A DNA stretch of 64,000 bases from Aliishimia ponticola (GCF_004803475.1 NZ_SRKY01000001.1:372001-436000), one strand, 5' to 3'. Numbered from the stretch's first letter, positions 35,264-44,419 are shown. Notes: a model not told the origin generated them from the sequence alone. Program-made: numbers and translations.

Positions 35264-35460
35264 CGTTGTCCTTCGATTGTTGACTGGAATTGAGGTTGCA
35301 AACTACGCATGGTTACGTCCGCTTTCAAGGCGGTATTCGGCGGGTCCGGGCCGGAATGCGCCTTTTTTCCCCTTGTTGGTCGCGGGTTTCTGTCAGATGT
35401 GGCAACACAGCACCAACGCGACTCTGAGGGGGCCGCGGCAATAAATATAGGAGTGGTGAA

Positions 35461-36540
35461 ATGCGAAACATCATCTGGATTATCGTGGCCTTGCTAATTG
35501 TGGGCGGCGGCTACCTGCTGTGGTCGGGCAAGTCGCCCCAGGAAGTCATGCAAGAAGCAAGCGAAGCCGCATCGAGCGCGACGGAAACCGTCAGCGACGT
35601 GGCTTCCGATGCTGTCGATGCCGTGCAGGATGCGGGCGAAGCGGCAATGGAAACCGCAAGCGACGCCGCAGAGGCTGTGACCGAGGCGGCGCAGGACACT
35701 GTCGACGCCGCCAGCGAAGCGGCCTCTGACGCTGTGGATGCGGCGACCGATGTGGCAACAGACGCCGCCGACGCTGTATCCGACGCGGTCGATGCCGCGG
35801 GCGAGGCTGCCACTGACGCGGCAACGGCTGTGACCGAAACGGCCTCTGACGCTGTCGACGCGGCCAGCGATGCGGCGTCCGATGTGGTGGAAGGCGCGAC
35901 CGACATGGCGTCCGACGCGGCAGATGCCGTGACCGATGCTGCCTCCGACGCAGTGGATGCGGCCAGCGATACCGCAGATGCGGCGACGGATGCGGCCAGC
36001 GATGCAGTCGACGGCGCAACCGAGGCGGCCAGCGACGCGGCAGAGGCGGCCACCGAAACGGCCACGGATGCAGCCGACGCGGTTGCTGACACCGCAAGCG
36101 ACGCCACCGAGGCGGCCACGGATGCGGCAACTGATGCAGCGGAAGCCACGACTGAAGCGGCAACCGATGCAGCCGAAGCCACGACCGAAGCGGCAGAGGC
36201 AACAACGGACGCGGCGACCGATGCGGCAGAGGCCACCACTGAAGCAGCCACCGACGCCGCCGAAGCCACCACAGACGCAGCAACCGACGCGGCCACTGAT
36301 GCAACGGCAAGCGCAACGGCTGTCGAAGCTGCCGAAGCGGCAGGCACCGATGTGGCTGGCCTGACGGACCTGCTGTCCGTTGACGGCTTTGACCTCGGCA
36401 AGGTGACGGAAGCCATCGAAGGCACCAGCCTGTCGACCATGCAGAAAACCCTGCTGACCAAAGGCATTGAGCAAGCGCAAAACAATCCTGACCTGCTCAA
36501 AGCCGCGCTGGAAAAAGCGCGCGAGGCACTGGGTCTCTGA
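35461..36540 (+). CDS. Membrane-anchored acidic 11-residue-repeat protein (LEA-like)
   Basis: 359 residues. MRNIIWIIVALLIVGGGYLLW is a single N-terminal membrane helix, probably uncleaved. Residues ~30-285 are built almost only from Ala, Asp, Glu, Thr, Ser and Val, with no Lys or Arg. Acidic residues fall at spacings 3,4,4,3,4,4, a regular 11-residue period (hendecad), as in group 3 LEA proteins and right-handed coiled coils. Residues ~290-359 form a separate C-terminal domain (GLTDLLSVDGFDLGKVTEAI). ATG 35461 follows AGGAG. It is divergent from infC and has its own terminator. No family is assigned; a stress-protective or spacer role in the periplasm is an inference from the repeat. Confidence 0.75.
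   Translation: MRNIIWIIVALLIVGGGYLLWSGKSPQEVMQEASEAASSATETVSDVASDAVDAVQDAGEAAMETASDAAEAVTEAAQDTVDAASEAASDAVDAATDVATDAADAVSDAVDAAGEAATDAATAVTETASDAVDAASDAASDVVEGATDMASDAADAVTDAASDAVDAASDTADAATDAASDAVDGATEAASDAAEAATETATDAADAVADTASDATEAATDAATDAAEATTEAATDAAEATTEAAEATTDAATDAAEATTEAATDAAEATTDAATDAATDATASATAVEAAEAAGTDVAGLTDLLSVDGFDLGKVTEAIEGTSLSTMQKTLLTKGIEQAQNNPDLLKAALEKAREALGL
35560..36320 (+). repeat. Degenerate 33-bp coding repeats (11-residue unit)
   Basis: The DNA encodes over twenty tandem 11-residue units such as DAVDAASDAAS and DAAEATTEAAT. Because codons are mostly GCN, GAN and ACN, several frames on both strands stay open here and produce false genes. Toward the 3' end (36120-36300) units are most alike, suggesting recent repeat expansion. 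Confidence 0.75.
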
Positions 36541-36568
36541 TCCCGGTCCAGTCATACGCATGAAAAAG

Positions 36569-36598
36569 AAGGGGCGGTGCCAAAGACCGCCCCTTTTT
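36569..36598 (+). terminator. Terminator after the repeat protein gene
   Basis: GGGGCGGT (36571-36578), loop GCCAAAG, ACCGCCCC (36586-36593), TTTTT. A-rich bases precede it, so it could also work on the minus strand for the gene at 36813-37334. Confidence 0.85.
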
Positions 36599-36812
36599 AG
36601 TATGTGGTGAACACCACCTTTACCCCGAAAAGCAACACGACCCTAACGGGCTAAGGTTCTGACGGTATTCTGCCGGGGCAGCGTCATGGTCGTGGCGGGC
36701 CGGAAAGCGGGACCTTACTGTCGTTCGCTGCGGCTGCGCCAAGGTCTGCTTCCGAAGGAGGGTGTCGAATGACATTTACATTGACGGAGTGGAGCCAGAA
36801 GCAAAAAGGGTG

Positions 36813-37334
36813 CTATTGGCGTATTGCCTCAATTTCTGCTCGCCATACTTTGGCCTGCTCTTTTTGGTCTGCCGTCGTAGAATCCAGTGGCCGACGTTCG
36901 ACCTTACGGCCATCAGGCAGTGTCACCGTGAGTTTCCAGTACCCGTCTTCCGAGTGGTCAGAATTTCTATGCCAAACCACTTCTGGCTGGCCTATTTCCT
37001 TCAGCGCAAACACGTCATTGCGCGTGTAGCCGAACGGGTAACGATATTTCACACGAACGTCTTGCGTGGCCGCGTCGAAGACCACCTTTTTTGATGGATT
37101 AATAAACACCCAAACAAGTAAAACACCGAGCAAGATTGAAATTACTATAAAAAATGGGAATGCGATATAATGTTCGGGGGCATTCGCGTTTCCGAAAAAG
37201 AAGCGCAGGCTGTCTATCGTTAGTTTTACGAGTAGCGAGAAACCAAATGCCAGAAACATCAGCCCTATCCCACCGGACATTAGTCCCCAAAACCACGGGA
37301 CCGCGCGTTCTTCGATGGTAACAGTTTTTGGCAT
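36813..37334 (-). CDS. Membrane protein of unknown function in an AT-rich islet
   Basis: 173 residues. Two membrane helices at ~17-40 (GLMSGGIGLMFLAFGFSLLV) and ~58-80 (FPFFIVISILLGVLLVWVF) are followed by a soluble C-terminal domain (~85-173) with beta-type segments such as VRVKYRYPFGYTRNDVFAL. This is like other small-integral-membrane plus cytoplasmic-domain proteins, but no family is recognised. ATG 37334 gives MPKTVTIEERAVPWFWG. Codon use is clearly more A/T-rich than in its neighbours, a sign of recent acquisition. Confidence 0.6.
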   Translation of the reverse strand: MPKTVTIEERAVPWFWGLMSGGIGLMFLAFGFSLLVKLTIDSLRFFFGNANAPEHYIAFPFFIVISILLGVLLVWVFINPSKKVVFDAATQDVRVKYRYPFGYTRNDVFALKEIGQPEVVWHRNSDHSEDGYWKLTVTLPDGRKVERRPLDSTTADQKEQAKVWRAEIEAIRQ

Positions 37335-37689
37335 CACGGCCTCTATTAGGATGTCCGCGTCCGAGACGCTGGATTTTGATTGGATGGTGTGCCGCGAGAC
37401 CAAAACGTTCGGACAAGTTCGTATATCAGCCCATCATAGAGCATCGACACCAGTCAAACGCAATTGCTCTGAATAGCAGCCATTGATTTGCGACGCAGCA
37501 TCCGTCGGATTGGGCTCAAAGCGGACAACAGACCATCTGGTAACCCAGACCAACCCGGCGGTGATCATCGATGCTTCTGGTGAAGGGAGGGGCTGATAAG
37601 GGGCTTGTGCCGAACACCGCCCCTTTTCACGTCTTGTTCTGTGGCTGTGCCACGCGGCCCGGATCTGGTCCGGGCCAGGATCGCTTGGA
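37335..37689. other. Intergenic region between the islet gene and ssb
   Basis: 355 bases. AAGGGGC (37598-37604) and GCCCCTT (37619-37625) form a hairpin followed by TTTTC on the plus strand, resembling the terminator at 36571-36593. GGCCCGGA (37656-37663) and TCCGGGCC (37669-37676) form a GC hairpin just after the ssb stop, with no T-tract. A minus-strand frame at 37568-37434 could encode 44 residues (MITAGLVWVTRW onward) but has no ribosome-binding site, so I do not call it. Confidence 0.5.
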
Positions 37690-38190
37690 TCAGAACGGGA
37701 TTTCGTCGTCCAGATCGCGCGAGGGGGCCGGGCTTTGGCTGCCGCCACCACCGCCACCGCCGCCATAGCCGCTGTCCCGGTCATCATAGCCCATCGAGCC
37801 GCCACCGCCGCCGCCGCCGTAATTGCCGCCACCTTCACCGCGCGAGTCGAGCAGGGTCAGTTCGCCGCGATAGGGGCGCAGCACCACTTCCGTGGAATAG
37901 CGGTCCTGACCCGACTGGTCCTGCCATTTGCGCGTTTCAAGCTGGCCCTCGATATATACCTTGGAGCCTTTGCGCAGATACTGTTCCGCAATCCGCGCCA
38001 GCGGCTCCGAAAAGATCGCGACCGAATGCCATTCCGTGCGCTCCTTACGCTCACCGGAATTGCGGTCTTTCCAGGTCTCGGAGGTCGCGATGCGCAGGTT
38101 CACCACCTTGCCACCATTCTGGAAGGTGCGCGCTTCGGGGTCGCGCCCCAGATTCCCTACGAGGATAACTTTGTTCACCGAACCGGCCAT
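37690..38190 (-). CDS. ssb: Single-stranded DNA-binding protein
   Basis: 166 residues. The OB fold runs from [17 protein letters not shown] through [19 protein letters not shown] to about residue 110. A glycine-rich linker (two Gly runs) follows, ending in the acidic tip DDEIPF that recruits partner proteins. SSB coats single-stranded DNA in replication and repair. ATG 38190 (MAGSVNKV) is the family start; 31 in-frame upstream codons are not. The 182-base gap to the divergent transglycosylase gene contains no GTTC-N7-GTTC box. Confidence 0.95.
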   Translation of the reverse strand: MAGSVNKVILVGNLGRDPEARTFQNGGKVVNLRIATSETWKDRNSGERKERTEWHSVAIFSEPLARIAEQYLRKGSKVYIEGQLETRKWQDQSGQDRYSTEVVLRPYRGELTLLDSRGEGGGNYGGGGGGGSMGYDDRDSGYGGGGGGGGSQSPAPSRDLDDEIPF

Positions 38191-38372
38191 GCGCATTCCT
38201 TCCTGATCAGACGCCGCGAATCCCGCCACGCGGGGTTGGGGGAAGTTATCAAGGCAGAGGTCCGGTTGGAACACAGGAAACACACCCGTGCAGCCGCAGA
38301 ACCGTCATGTCTGGGCAAACGGGAAAAAACGGGTATAGTGCCGTCTAATTTGGAACTTGGGATTTCCGGGAC

Positions 38373-38972
38373 ATGGGGTCACGCGTAACTTCTTTGCTGG
38401 CGCTCGGGTCGAGCGTTCTGCTTTTGGCGGGTCAGCCTGCCAGTGCGGATGTGTTTTCGACAAAGAGCCGTTCTAAACTGTTTCAGTCGCAGACCAAGAT
38501 TTTGGATTCCCGCGCGAAACAGCAATATAACAGCTCTGTCCGGTTGCAGCCGCCGCAAGTGAACACCCCGACCAAATGGGATGACGGCAAAGCCTATACC
38601 GGTCGCTACAAGGGGCGTTATCTGGCGATGGCGCGCGATGCGGCGCGGCGCAATGGCGTGCCCGAAGACCTGTTCCTGCGGCTGGTCCAGCAGGAAAGCA
38701 ACTGGAAGGCGAATGCGCGCTCGCACAAGGGCGCGATCGGTCTGGCGCAGTTGATGCCCTTTACCGCCAAGACGCTGGGTGTGGACCCGCATGACCCCTA
38801 CGAGAACCTCGAAGGCGGCGCGCGCTATCTCAGCCAGCAATACCGAACCTTTGGCAGCTGGCGACTGGCGCTGGCCGCCTATAATGCGGGGCCGGGTGCG
38901 GTGAAGAAATACAACGGTGTGCCGCCCTATCGCGAAACGCGGAACTACGTGAAGAAAATCTGGGGCAGCTGA
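38373..38972 (+). CDS. Lytic transglycosylase (SLT domain)
   Basis: 199 residues. A signal peptide ([20 protein letters not shown], cut near PASA-DV) sends it to the periplasm. From about residue 85 the SLT fold is clear. [21 protein letters not shown] holds the catalytic glutamate in [20 protein letters not shown] follows, and [10 protein letters not shown] closes the domain. It cleaves the MurNAc-GlcNAc bond of peptidoglycan. TATAGT at 38334-38339 is a possible -10 element upstream. Confidence 0.92.
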   Translation: MGSRVTSLLALGSSVLLLAGQPASADVFSTKSRSKLFQSQTKILDSRAKQQYNSSVRLQPPQVNTPTKWDDGKAYTGRYKGRYLAMARDAARRNGVPEDLFLRLVQQESNWKANARSHKGAIGLAQLMPFTAKTLGVDPHDPYENLEGGARYLSQQYRTFGSWRLALAAYNAGPGAVKKYNGVPPYRETRNYVKKIWGS

Positions 38973-39081
38973 TTTTCGCCCTGTACTTTCGCCATGTCCG
39001 GCGGGCTGGCAGCTCGTCCGCGACGGAATGGTGCAGCGGGCGCGTGTAGGGTGGGTAATCCAACCAGCACGGAGCTGACAC

Positions 39082-39297
39082 ATGTTCAAGAAACTCACCG
39101 CAATGCTCTTGATGGCCGCATTGGTGGCCGCCCCCACGACCTCTTTCGCGCAGCAGGGCAAGCGACATGCGGATCGTAATGGCCGCCAAGTCGTTGTCGT
39201 TCACAAGACGCACAAACCCAGCAAACCCAGTGTCGATCCGGTCGTCGTTGCCGTTGGCGCAGCCGTTCTGGCGGGCCTGTTGGCCCACCGCCACTGA
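39082..39297 (+). CDS. Small secreted or membrane protein of unknown function
   Basis: 71 residues: signal peptide MFKKLTAMLLMAALVAAP with TTSFAQ cleavage region, a short basic middle (QQGKRHADRNGRQVVVVHKTHK) and a hydrophobic C-terminal stretch (VVVAVGAAVLAGLL) ending AHRH. It could be a periplasmic peptide anchored by its C-terminus. GGAGC precedes the ATG. No family recognised. Confidence 0.55.
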   Translation: MFKKLTAMLLMAALVAAPTTSFAQQGKRHADRNGRQVVVVHKTHKPSKPSVDPVVVAVGAAVLAGLLAHRH

Positions 39298-39324
39298 GGC
39301 AGCGATCCGATAAAAGCACAAAGG

Positions 39325-39350
39325 AAAAGGGCCCCCGCGAAGAGGGCCCC
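39325..39350 (-). terminator. Terminator of the large nuclease gene
   Basis: On the minus strand GGGCCCTC pairs with GGGGGCCC (one U-G) around TTCGC, followed by TTTTCC. It ends 20 bases after the stop codon of the gene at 39371-44365. Confidence 0.65.
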
Positions 39351-39370
39351 AATCCAACAGATCGGACAGA

Positions 39371-42300
39371 TCAGACGAGGATCGTGTCCACCGGGTCGAA
39401 GAAGTCCAGCCCGATGATGACCGGGTCATGGTCGGACGAGGCGAACAGATCGTCCGAATAGAACCGTTCATCGTTGAAGGTGCTGGAATAGTTCAGCAAA
39501 TCCGGCTCGTCCGCGTTGATATGCCATTCGGTCAAGCCGGTGACATTCTCCGCAAAGCCGTTGTCGGCGATCACCTGATCCAACGCGCCGCGCTGCCCGT
39601 CGAAGACAAAGCTATAGGCATCCTCGCCGACATATTCCGCCAGCAGATCGACCGTATCGGCCTGTTCGCTGATGGCTTGGGTCGGGTCTTCTTGCGTATA
39701 GGCGTTGAAGTCGCCGAGGATCACGTAATTGTCCACGCCAGAGCCGCCATATTCGTTGCTCAGGAAGCTATAAAGCTCATCCGCCGCATCCGTGCGCACG
39801 CCGTTCCAGAACGCCTGACCATTGCCCTGATCGAAATTGGCATCCGTGGCCAGATCCAGGATGGCAGCTTCGATTTCCGCGACCTCTGCCGCGCTCAGCG
39901 TGGCGGCATTGGCGGACAGATAGGCCTCTGCCGTGTCAAGCGCGCTTTGCAGACCGCTATCCCCCTTGGACTTGAAGTGGACGGAGGCAACGGTGAACTG
40001 CTCGCCGGTCAGATTGTCCTCGAAGGTGGCGATGACCGCCGGGCGGTTGCGCTGGAAGTCGCCAATGCTGCCTGCGCCGGTCAGATCGGTCAGCAGATCG
40101 ACCTTGGCGAAAGTATCCGCCGCAGAGGTTTCGGCAAAGACGATGGACGCGCTGTCCACCAGCGTGACTTTGTTGCTGTCATAGATGATCGACGTGCTGA
40201 TCGCATCCGTGCCCAGATAGGCCGCGCCGCCCGTCGGATCGACCACGGCAAAGCTTTCCCCGGTTTCGGTGCTTAGCGCGTCAGCAAGCGCCTGCGATGC
40301 ACTATCCGCGCCAAAGCCGTTATTCTCGATCTCTTGCAAGGCAAAGACATCGATACCGGAGGCCGCCATCGCGTTGACGATCTTGGCTTCCTGACGGTCG
40401 AAATCGCTGGCCGTGGTGGCGCCGCGCGGATCAAGCCCGTTTGGCCCCACCGTGCCGCTGCCATCATCCAGCGTGGTGAAGTAGTTCAGCACGTTGAAGG
40501 CACCGACCTGAAGCGTGCCGCCCACCGCGTCCGGCACCGCGTCGCGCGCGCCTTCATTGGTGGCGCTGTCCAGGGGAAGGGTACCATCGACCAGCATGGT
40601 ATATGCGCCGAAATCATAGGTCATGACCCCGCTGGCCGTGCTGGCAAATTCCGTCCCAAGCCGGACAGTCGGCCCATCCGCGGTAAAGACATCGCCCGCA
40701 TCAAGTATACCATTGCCGTTATCGCCCGCACTGGTGTTCGCGATATAGGCGAACTCGGTCGGGTTCTGCGCGCTCAACCCGTCGTCGATCTTGAGCGTGT
40801 TATTGGCATTGTCCTCCATCAGGGCCAGCACTTCGGCGGTTTCGGTCTGCGCATCGAACAGCTGCGTTGGCTGGTATTGCACACCTGCGCTGACGATGAT
40901 CTCTCCGAAGCGGTCGAAGTTGAAATTGGTGATGATGGTGATCGGGTCTGTCGTGCCGCTCAGCAGGTCGAAATACATGCCTTCGATCGCTTCCTTGTCG
41001 GCGGCGGTCGCATCCGGCCCCAGCAAAAGCTGCGCCGGGGTCGGCATCGGATTGCCGCCAGAGACGATCGTCACATCGCTGACCGAGGTCATCTGCGTCT
41101 CGCCGAAATATTCGGTGACGGTGCCTGTGACGCTGACCTGATCGCCAAGCGAGGGCAGGGTGCCGCCCGATCCGGTGAAGACGAAGATCCCTTCGGATGT
41201 GCTGGCATCGCCATCGGCATCCGCGTCCTCTTCCTGCAGGAAAAAGCCGTCGCTGACCGTATAGGTGACAATGGCGTTCACGGTCACATCCATCGTCTCG
41301 TAGGGGCTGGCAGAGCCGGTGCCCTGAACCTGCGAGATCAGCAGCTCTTCGGCAGTGCCGCCACCGCCACCGCCGCTATCGCCATTGGCGGCGCCGGGCG
41401 TACCAAGATCGCCGTCGCCATAGCTGTCCGTTGCCGTTTCCCAGTTCGCGCCGTCATTATTATCCAGATCGGCCGAGATCAGCGCCATCGACGCGCCCGT
41501 GGGATCGGGGAAGGCCGGACCACCGTCATATTCGACACGGTCGATTTCGGTGCCGTCGCCAGCGGTCAGCACCAGTTCATCCGCGCTGTTGGACAGGAAC
41601 ATGCCGCTATAGGCGTAATCGACGGTAACGCCGCCATTGGTGGCCATATCGCCATTATTCGCAAAGACCAGATAGTCCCCCGGAGCCACCAGCAGCGGGC
41701 CGCCATTGTCGATCACAAAGCTGTCGCTGTCATTGTCCGACACGGTCCAGCCGTTCATGTCCACGACCGTTGTTCCGGCGTTATAGACCTCGAACCACTC
41801 GCCCGATCCATCCGCAACAGCCGACGGGTTTTGCATGATTTCGTTGATGACGATCACCGGGGTCGTATCGAAGTTCTCAACCCCCGGCGTGCCAAGATCG
41901 CCGTCGCCATAGGGCGTGTCGGCGGTGGTCCAGTTCGCGCCATCGTTGTTGTCGGCAGAAGGATCGATCAGCGCCATGGACGCGCCATTGGGGTCCGGCC
42001 ATGCCGTGCCGCCATCCCATTCGATGCGGTCGACCTCGCCCGTGGCGGGGTCCGTCAGCACCAGTTCATCCGCACCGTTGGACAGGAAGAACCCGCTGCC
42101 ATAGGCATAAGCGACCGGCACGCCGCCATTGGTGGCCGTGTCCGCGTTGTTGCCCAGCACCAGATAGCCCCCCGCCGGAACGATCAGCGGGCCGCCATTG
42201 TCGATCGTGTGGCTGTCGCTGTCATTGTCCGAGATCGTCCAACCGTTGATATCGATATCGTCGCTGCCGGGGTTGTAGATTTCGAACCACTCGCCATCGC

Positions 42301-44365
42301 TGTCCGACACCGCAGCGGGGTTCTGCATCACCTCGGAAATCACCAGCACGGGCGGCTCTGCCGGGGCGGCGTTTTCAGCGCCGGGCGTGCCCAGATCGCC
42401 ATCGCCATAGGCGGTGTCCGACGTGGTCCAGTTCGCGCCGTCATTGTTCTCCGCGCCGGTGTCGATCAACGCCATGGACGCGCCGTTCGGGTCCGGCCAC
42501 GCCGTGCCGCCATCCCATTCAATGCGATCCACCTCGCGCGCGAGGGTATCGGTCAGCACAAGCTCATCCGCGCCGTTGGACAGGAACATGCCGCTATAGG
42601 CGTAATCGACCGCGACACCGCCATTGGTCGCCGTATCGCCGTTATTGCCCAGAACCAGATAGGCGCCCGGCGCAATCAGCAGCGGGCCGCCATTGTCGAT
42701 CACGAAGCTGTCGCTGTCATTGTCCGAAACGGTCCAGCCGTTCAGATCCACAGTGCTGTCGCCCGCGTTGAAAAGTTCAAACCATTCACCATCGGCGTCG
42801 CTGACGGCGCTTGGGTTCTGCATCACCTCGGAGATCACGATCTGCGCCACCGGCAGGATATTCGCCCCGCCCGAGGTTTCGGCCCGCGCCTCGCCCCAGG
42901 TGCCGTCCTCCTCGCGTTGCAGCGACAGGCCAAGATCGACGGCGTTTTCCATAACGCCAATATCGGTGGAGGTCAGACCCGCCGCAGCGCCGTTGGTGGC
43001 TTCGAAGCTGCCCTCATAGGACAGAAATTCAATCACCTCGCCGCCATTGGCCAGCACGATCCCATCGGGCGTGCCGTTTTGCAGACCGTTGGAGGGCAGG
43101 GACCAGACATAGTAATCATAGGTGCCATCGGTGGTCATCGTCATGGCTGCGACAGACTCGCTGTCATAGACCGCCCCGCCAGAGCCGTTCACCAGTTCCA
43201 CCGTCAGGAAGGACACGTCATCGCCCGCGGCTGTGCGGATTTCGATGAACTCGCCAGTGTCGCCGCCCACATTGTCATAGTGGAATTCGTTGATCCGCGC
43301 GTCCACGGGCGGCACTTCGTCCACATCCGCGACCGTGACCGTCAGCGCGGAACTTGCCGTGCCGCCATCCCCGTCAGAGGCGATGATGTCCAGCTCATAG
43401 GCGTTATCCGCATTCGCATCGGCGGGCGTTTCGAAATCGGGAGCGGTGAGAAAGGTGATTGCGCCGGTGCTGGCGTCGATACCAAACAAAGCCGCATCCG
43501 TACCGCCCAGTGAAAAGGTCACAAGGGCGCTGTCCACATCGCTTGCGGTGACGTTGGCAGGCACCAGAACAGTGTTTTCGTCGATGGTCACAGCGGCGTC
43601 GGCGCTCAGCACCGGGCCGGTATTCACGCCGTTGATCGTGACCGTGACGGTGGCGGTATCGGTGCCGCCTTTGCCGTCATCGACGGTATAGGTAAAGCTA
43701 TCGGTGGCCGTGTCGCCCGCCTGCAAGGCGTCGAACAGATCGCCGGGCGTATAGGTGACAGTGCCGCCCGCAAGGCTGACCGCCGCGCCCGAAGCAGACA
43801 CCGCATCCACGCTGGTGATCGTCATCAAGTCGCCGTCGAATTCCTGATCATTGGCCAGCAGATCGGCCACGCCCAGCGTGAGGATCATGCCCTCATCCGT
43901 GCTGGCGCTGTCATCGGCTGCCAGAACCGCGTTGTTGGCCCCATCAAGGAACAGCGTGTAATCGTCCGCCTTGAAATACAGCGCCTCGACCTGGCGCAGC
44001 GTGTCGGTGCCTGCATCCTCGCTCAGCGACGAGGTTACAGTCACGCGGCCCCGGCCTGTGGTGATCGTGTAATCGCCGATGCCGCCCTCGTAGGAGACGG
44101 TGTCGAAGCCGCGCCCACCGAACACGGTGTCATTGCCCGCGCCGGTCACGATCACATCATCGCCCGATCCGGCCAGAACCCAGTCATTGCCGGTGCCTGC
44201 GTCGATCTCGTCATCGCCGGACCCTGCGCTGATCCGGTCGGCACCTGCGCCGGCGCGGATCACGTCACCGCCGCCGAATCCGAAGATGAAATCGCTGCGC
44301 GACGAGCCGTTCAGAATGTCAGAAAACCGCGTCCCAAAGACGAAGCTGGGCCAAAAGAAGCTCAT
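39371..44365 (-). CDS. Large secreted nuclease-like protein (RTX, cadherin-like, lamin-tail and EEP domains)
   Basis: 1664 residues. Residues ~12-80 are RTX calcium-binding nonapeptides (GSGDDEIDAGTGND). Cadherin/VCBS-like domains follow at ~150-350. A lamin-tail-like domain lies at ~355-500, then three near-identical lamin-tail domains at ~507, ~672 and ~835. An OB-like domain lies at ~1005-1140 and an endonuclease/exonuclease/phosphatase domain at ~1283-1660 (VGAFNVLNYF, FALQEIEN, VILGDFNAY, SSDHDPVI). This resembles ExeM/NucH-type extracellular DNases. There is no Sec signal; the C-terminus DTILV fits the acidic-plus-hydrophobic end of type I secretion substrates. RTX repeats are at the N-terminus rather than the usual C-terminus. 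Confidence 0.88.
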   Translation of the reverse strand: MSFFWPSFVFGTRFSDILNGSSRSDFIFGFGGGDVIRAGAGADRISAGSGDDEIDAGTGNDWVLAGSGDDVIVTGAGNDTVFGGRGFDTVSYEGGIGDYTITTGRGRVTVTSSLSEDAGTDTLRQVEALYFKADDYTLFLDGANNAVLAADDSASTDEGMILTLGVADLLANDQEFDGDLMTITSVDAVSASGAAVSLAGGTVTYTPGDLFDALQAGDTATDSFTYTVDDGKGGTDTATVTVTINGVNTGPVLSADAAVTIDENTVLVPANVTASDVDSALVTFSLGGTDAALFGIDASTGAITFLTAPDFETPADANADNAYELDIIASDGDGGTASSALTVTVADVDEVPPVDARINEFHYDNVGGDTGEFIEIRTAAGDDVSFLTVELVNGSGGAVYDSESVAAMTMTTDGTYDYYVWSLPSNGLQNGTPDGIVLANGGEVIEFLSYEGSFEATNGAAAGLTSTDIGVMENAVDLGLSLQREEDGTWGEARAETSGGANILPVAQIVISEVMQNPSAVSDADGEWFELFNAGDSTVDLNGWTVSDNDSDSFVIDNGGPLLIAPGAYLVLGNNGDTATNGGVAVDYAYSGMFLSNGADELVLTDTLAREVDRIEWDGGTAWPDPNGASMALIDTGAENNDGANWTTSDTAYGDGDLGTPGAENAAPAEPPVLVISEVMQNPAAVSDSDGEWFEIYNPGSDDIDINGWTISDNDSDSHTIDNGGPLIVPAGGYLVLGNNADTATNGGVPVAYAYGSGFFLSNGADELVLTDPATGEVDRIEWDGGTAWPDPNGASMALIDPSADNNDGANWTTADTPYGDGDLGTPGVENFDTTPVIVINEIMQNPSAVADGSGEWFEVYNAGTTVVDMNGWTVSDNDSDSFVIDNGGPLLVAPGDYLVFANNGDMATNGGVTVDYAYSGMFLSNSADELVLTAGDGTEIDRVEYDGGPAFPDPTGASMALISADLDNNDGANWETATDSYGDGDLGTPGAANGDSGGGGGGTAEELLISQVQGTGSASPYETMDVTVNAIVTYTVSDGFFLQEEDADADGDASTSEGIFVFTGSGGTLPSLGDQVSVTGTVTEYFGETQMTSVSDVTIVSGGNPMPTPAQLLLGPDATAADKEAIEGMYFDLLSGTTDPITIITNFNFDRFGEIIVSAGVQYQPTQLFDAQTETAEVLALMEDNANNTLKIDDGLSAQNPTEFAYIANTSAGDNGNGILDAGDVFTADGPTVRLGTEFASTASGVMTYDFGAYTMLVDGTLPLDSATNEGARDAVPDAVGGTLQVGAFNVLNYFTTLDDGSGTVGPNGLDPRGATTASDFDRQEAKIVNAMAASGIDVFALQEIENNGFGADSASQALADALSTETGESFAVVDPTGGAAYLGTDAISTSIIYDSNKVTLVDSASIVFAETSAADTFAKVDLLTDLTGAGSIGDFQRNRPAVIATFEDNLTGEQFTVASVHFKSKGDSGLQSALDTAEAYLSANAATLSAAEVAEIEAAILDLATDANFDQGNGQAFWNGVRTDAADELYSFLSNEYGGSGVDNYVILGDFNAYTQEDPTQAISEQADTVDLLAEYVGEDAYSFVFDGQRGALDQVIADNGFAENVTGLTEWHINADEPDLLNYSSTFNDERFYSDDLFASSDHDPVIIGLDFFDPVDTILV
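41390..42850 (-). repeat. Three tandem ~165-residue lamin-tail repeats inside the nuclease gene
   Basis: The same block (VMQNPSAVSD, then GEWFE, then NGWTVSDNDSDS, then DNGGPLL, ending GDGDLGTPG) occurs three times. Equivalent positions fall at 41827, 42319 and 42814, spacings of 492 and 495 bases. Near-identical DNA in the cores points to duplication of one module; a fourth, more diverged copy precedes them. Confidence 0.8.
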
Positions 44366-44401
44366 GATGTGGTATCCCCCGAGTCAATTTTGTTAGGCTT
44401 T

Positions 44402-44419
44402 TGACACGACTATGTGTCA
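44402..44419. promoter_or_regulatory. Inverted repeat upstream of the nuclease gene
   Basis: TGACAC (44402-44407), GACTAT, GTGTCA (44414-44419). It lies 37-54 bases upstream of the minus-strand ATG, a plausible operator or promoter-proximal position. Arms are only six bases. Confidence 0.35.

Noticed and set aside
35494-36561. Long frames antisense to the hendecad-repeat gene
   Set aside because: They read Ser/Ala/Val or Arg/Gly strings, the complement of GCN/GAN repeats; no start signal.
37407-37420. GTTC-N6-GTTC in the islet
   Set aside because: Six-base spacer, not seven, and no damage-repair gene follows.
37434-37568. 44-residue minus-strand frame before ssb
   Set aside because: No ribosome-binding site and a weak codon pattern; left uncalled.
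38191-38372. Possible SOS box upstream of ssb
   Set aside because: Only GTTT-N5-GTTC on the minus strand; spacing is not the required seven bases.
40334-43513. Open frame of 1059 codons antisense to the nuclease gene
   Set aside because: Arg/Ile/Gly-rich shadow with no motif; the nuclease on the other strand has clear domains.
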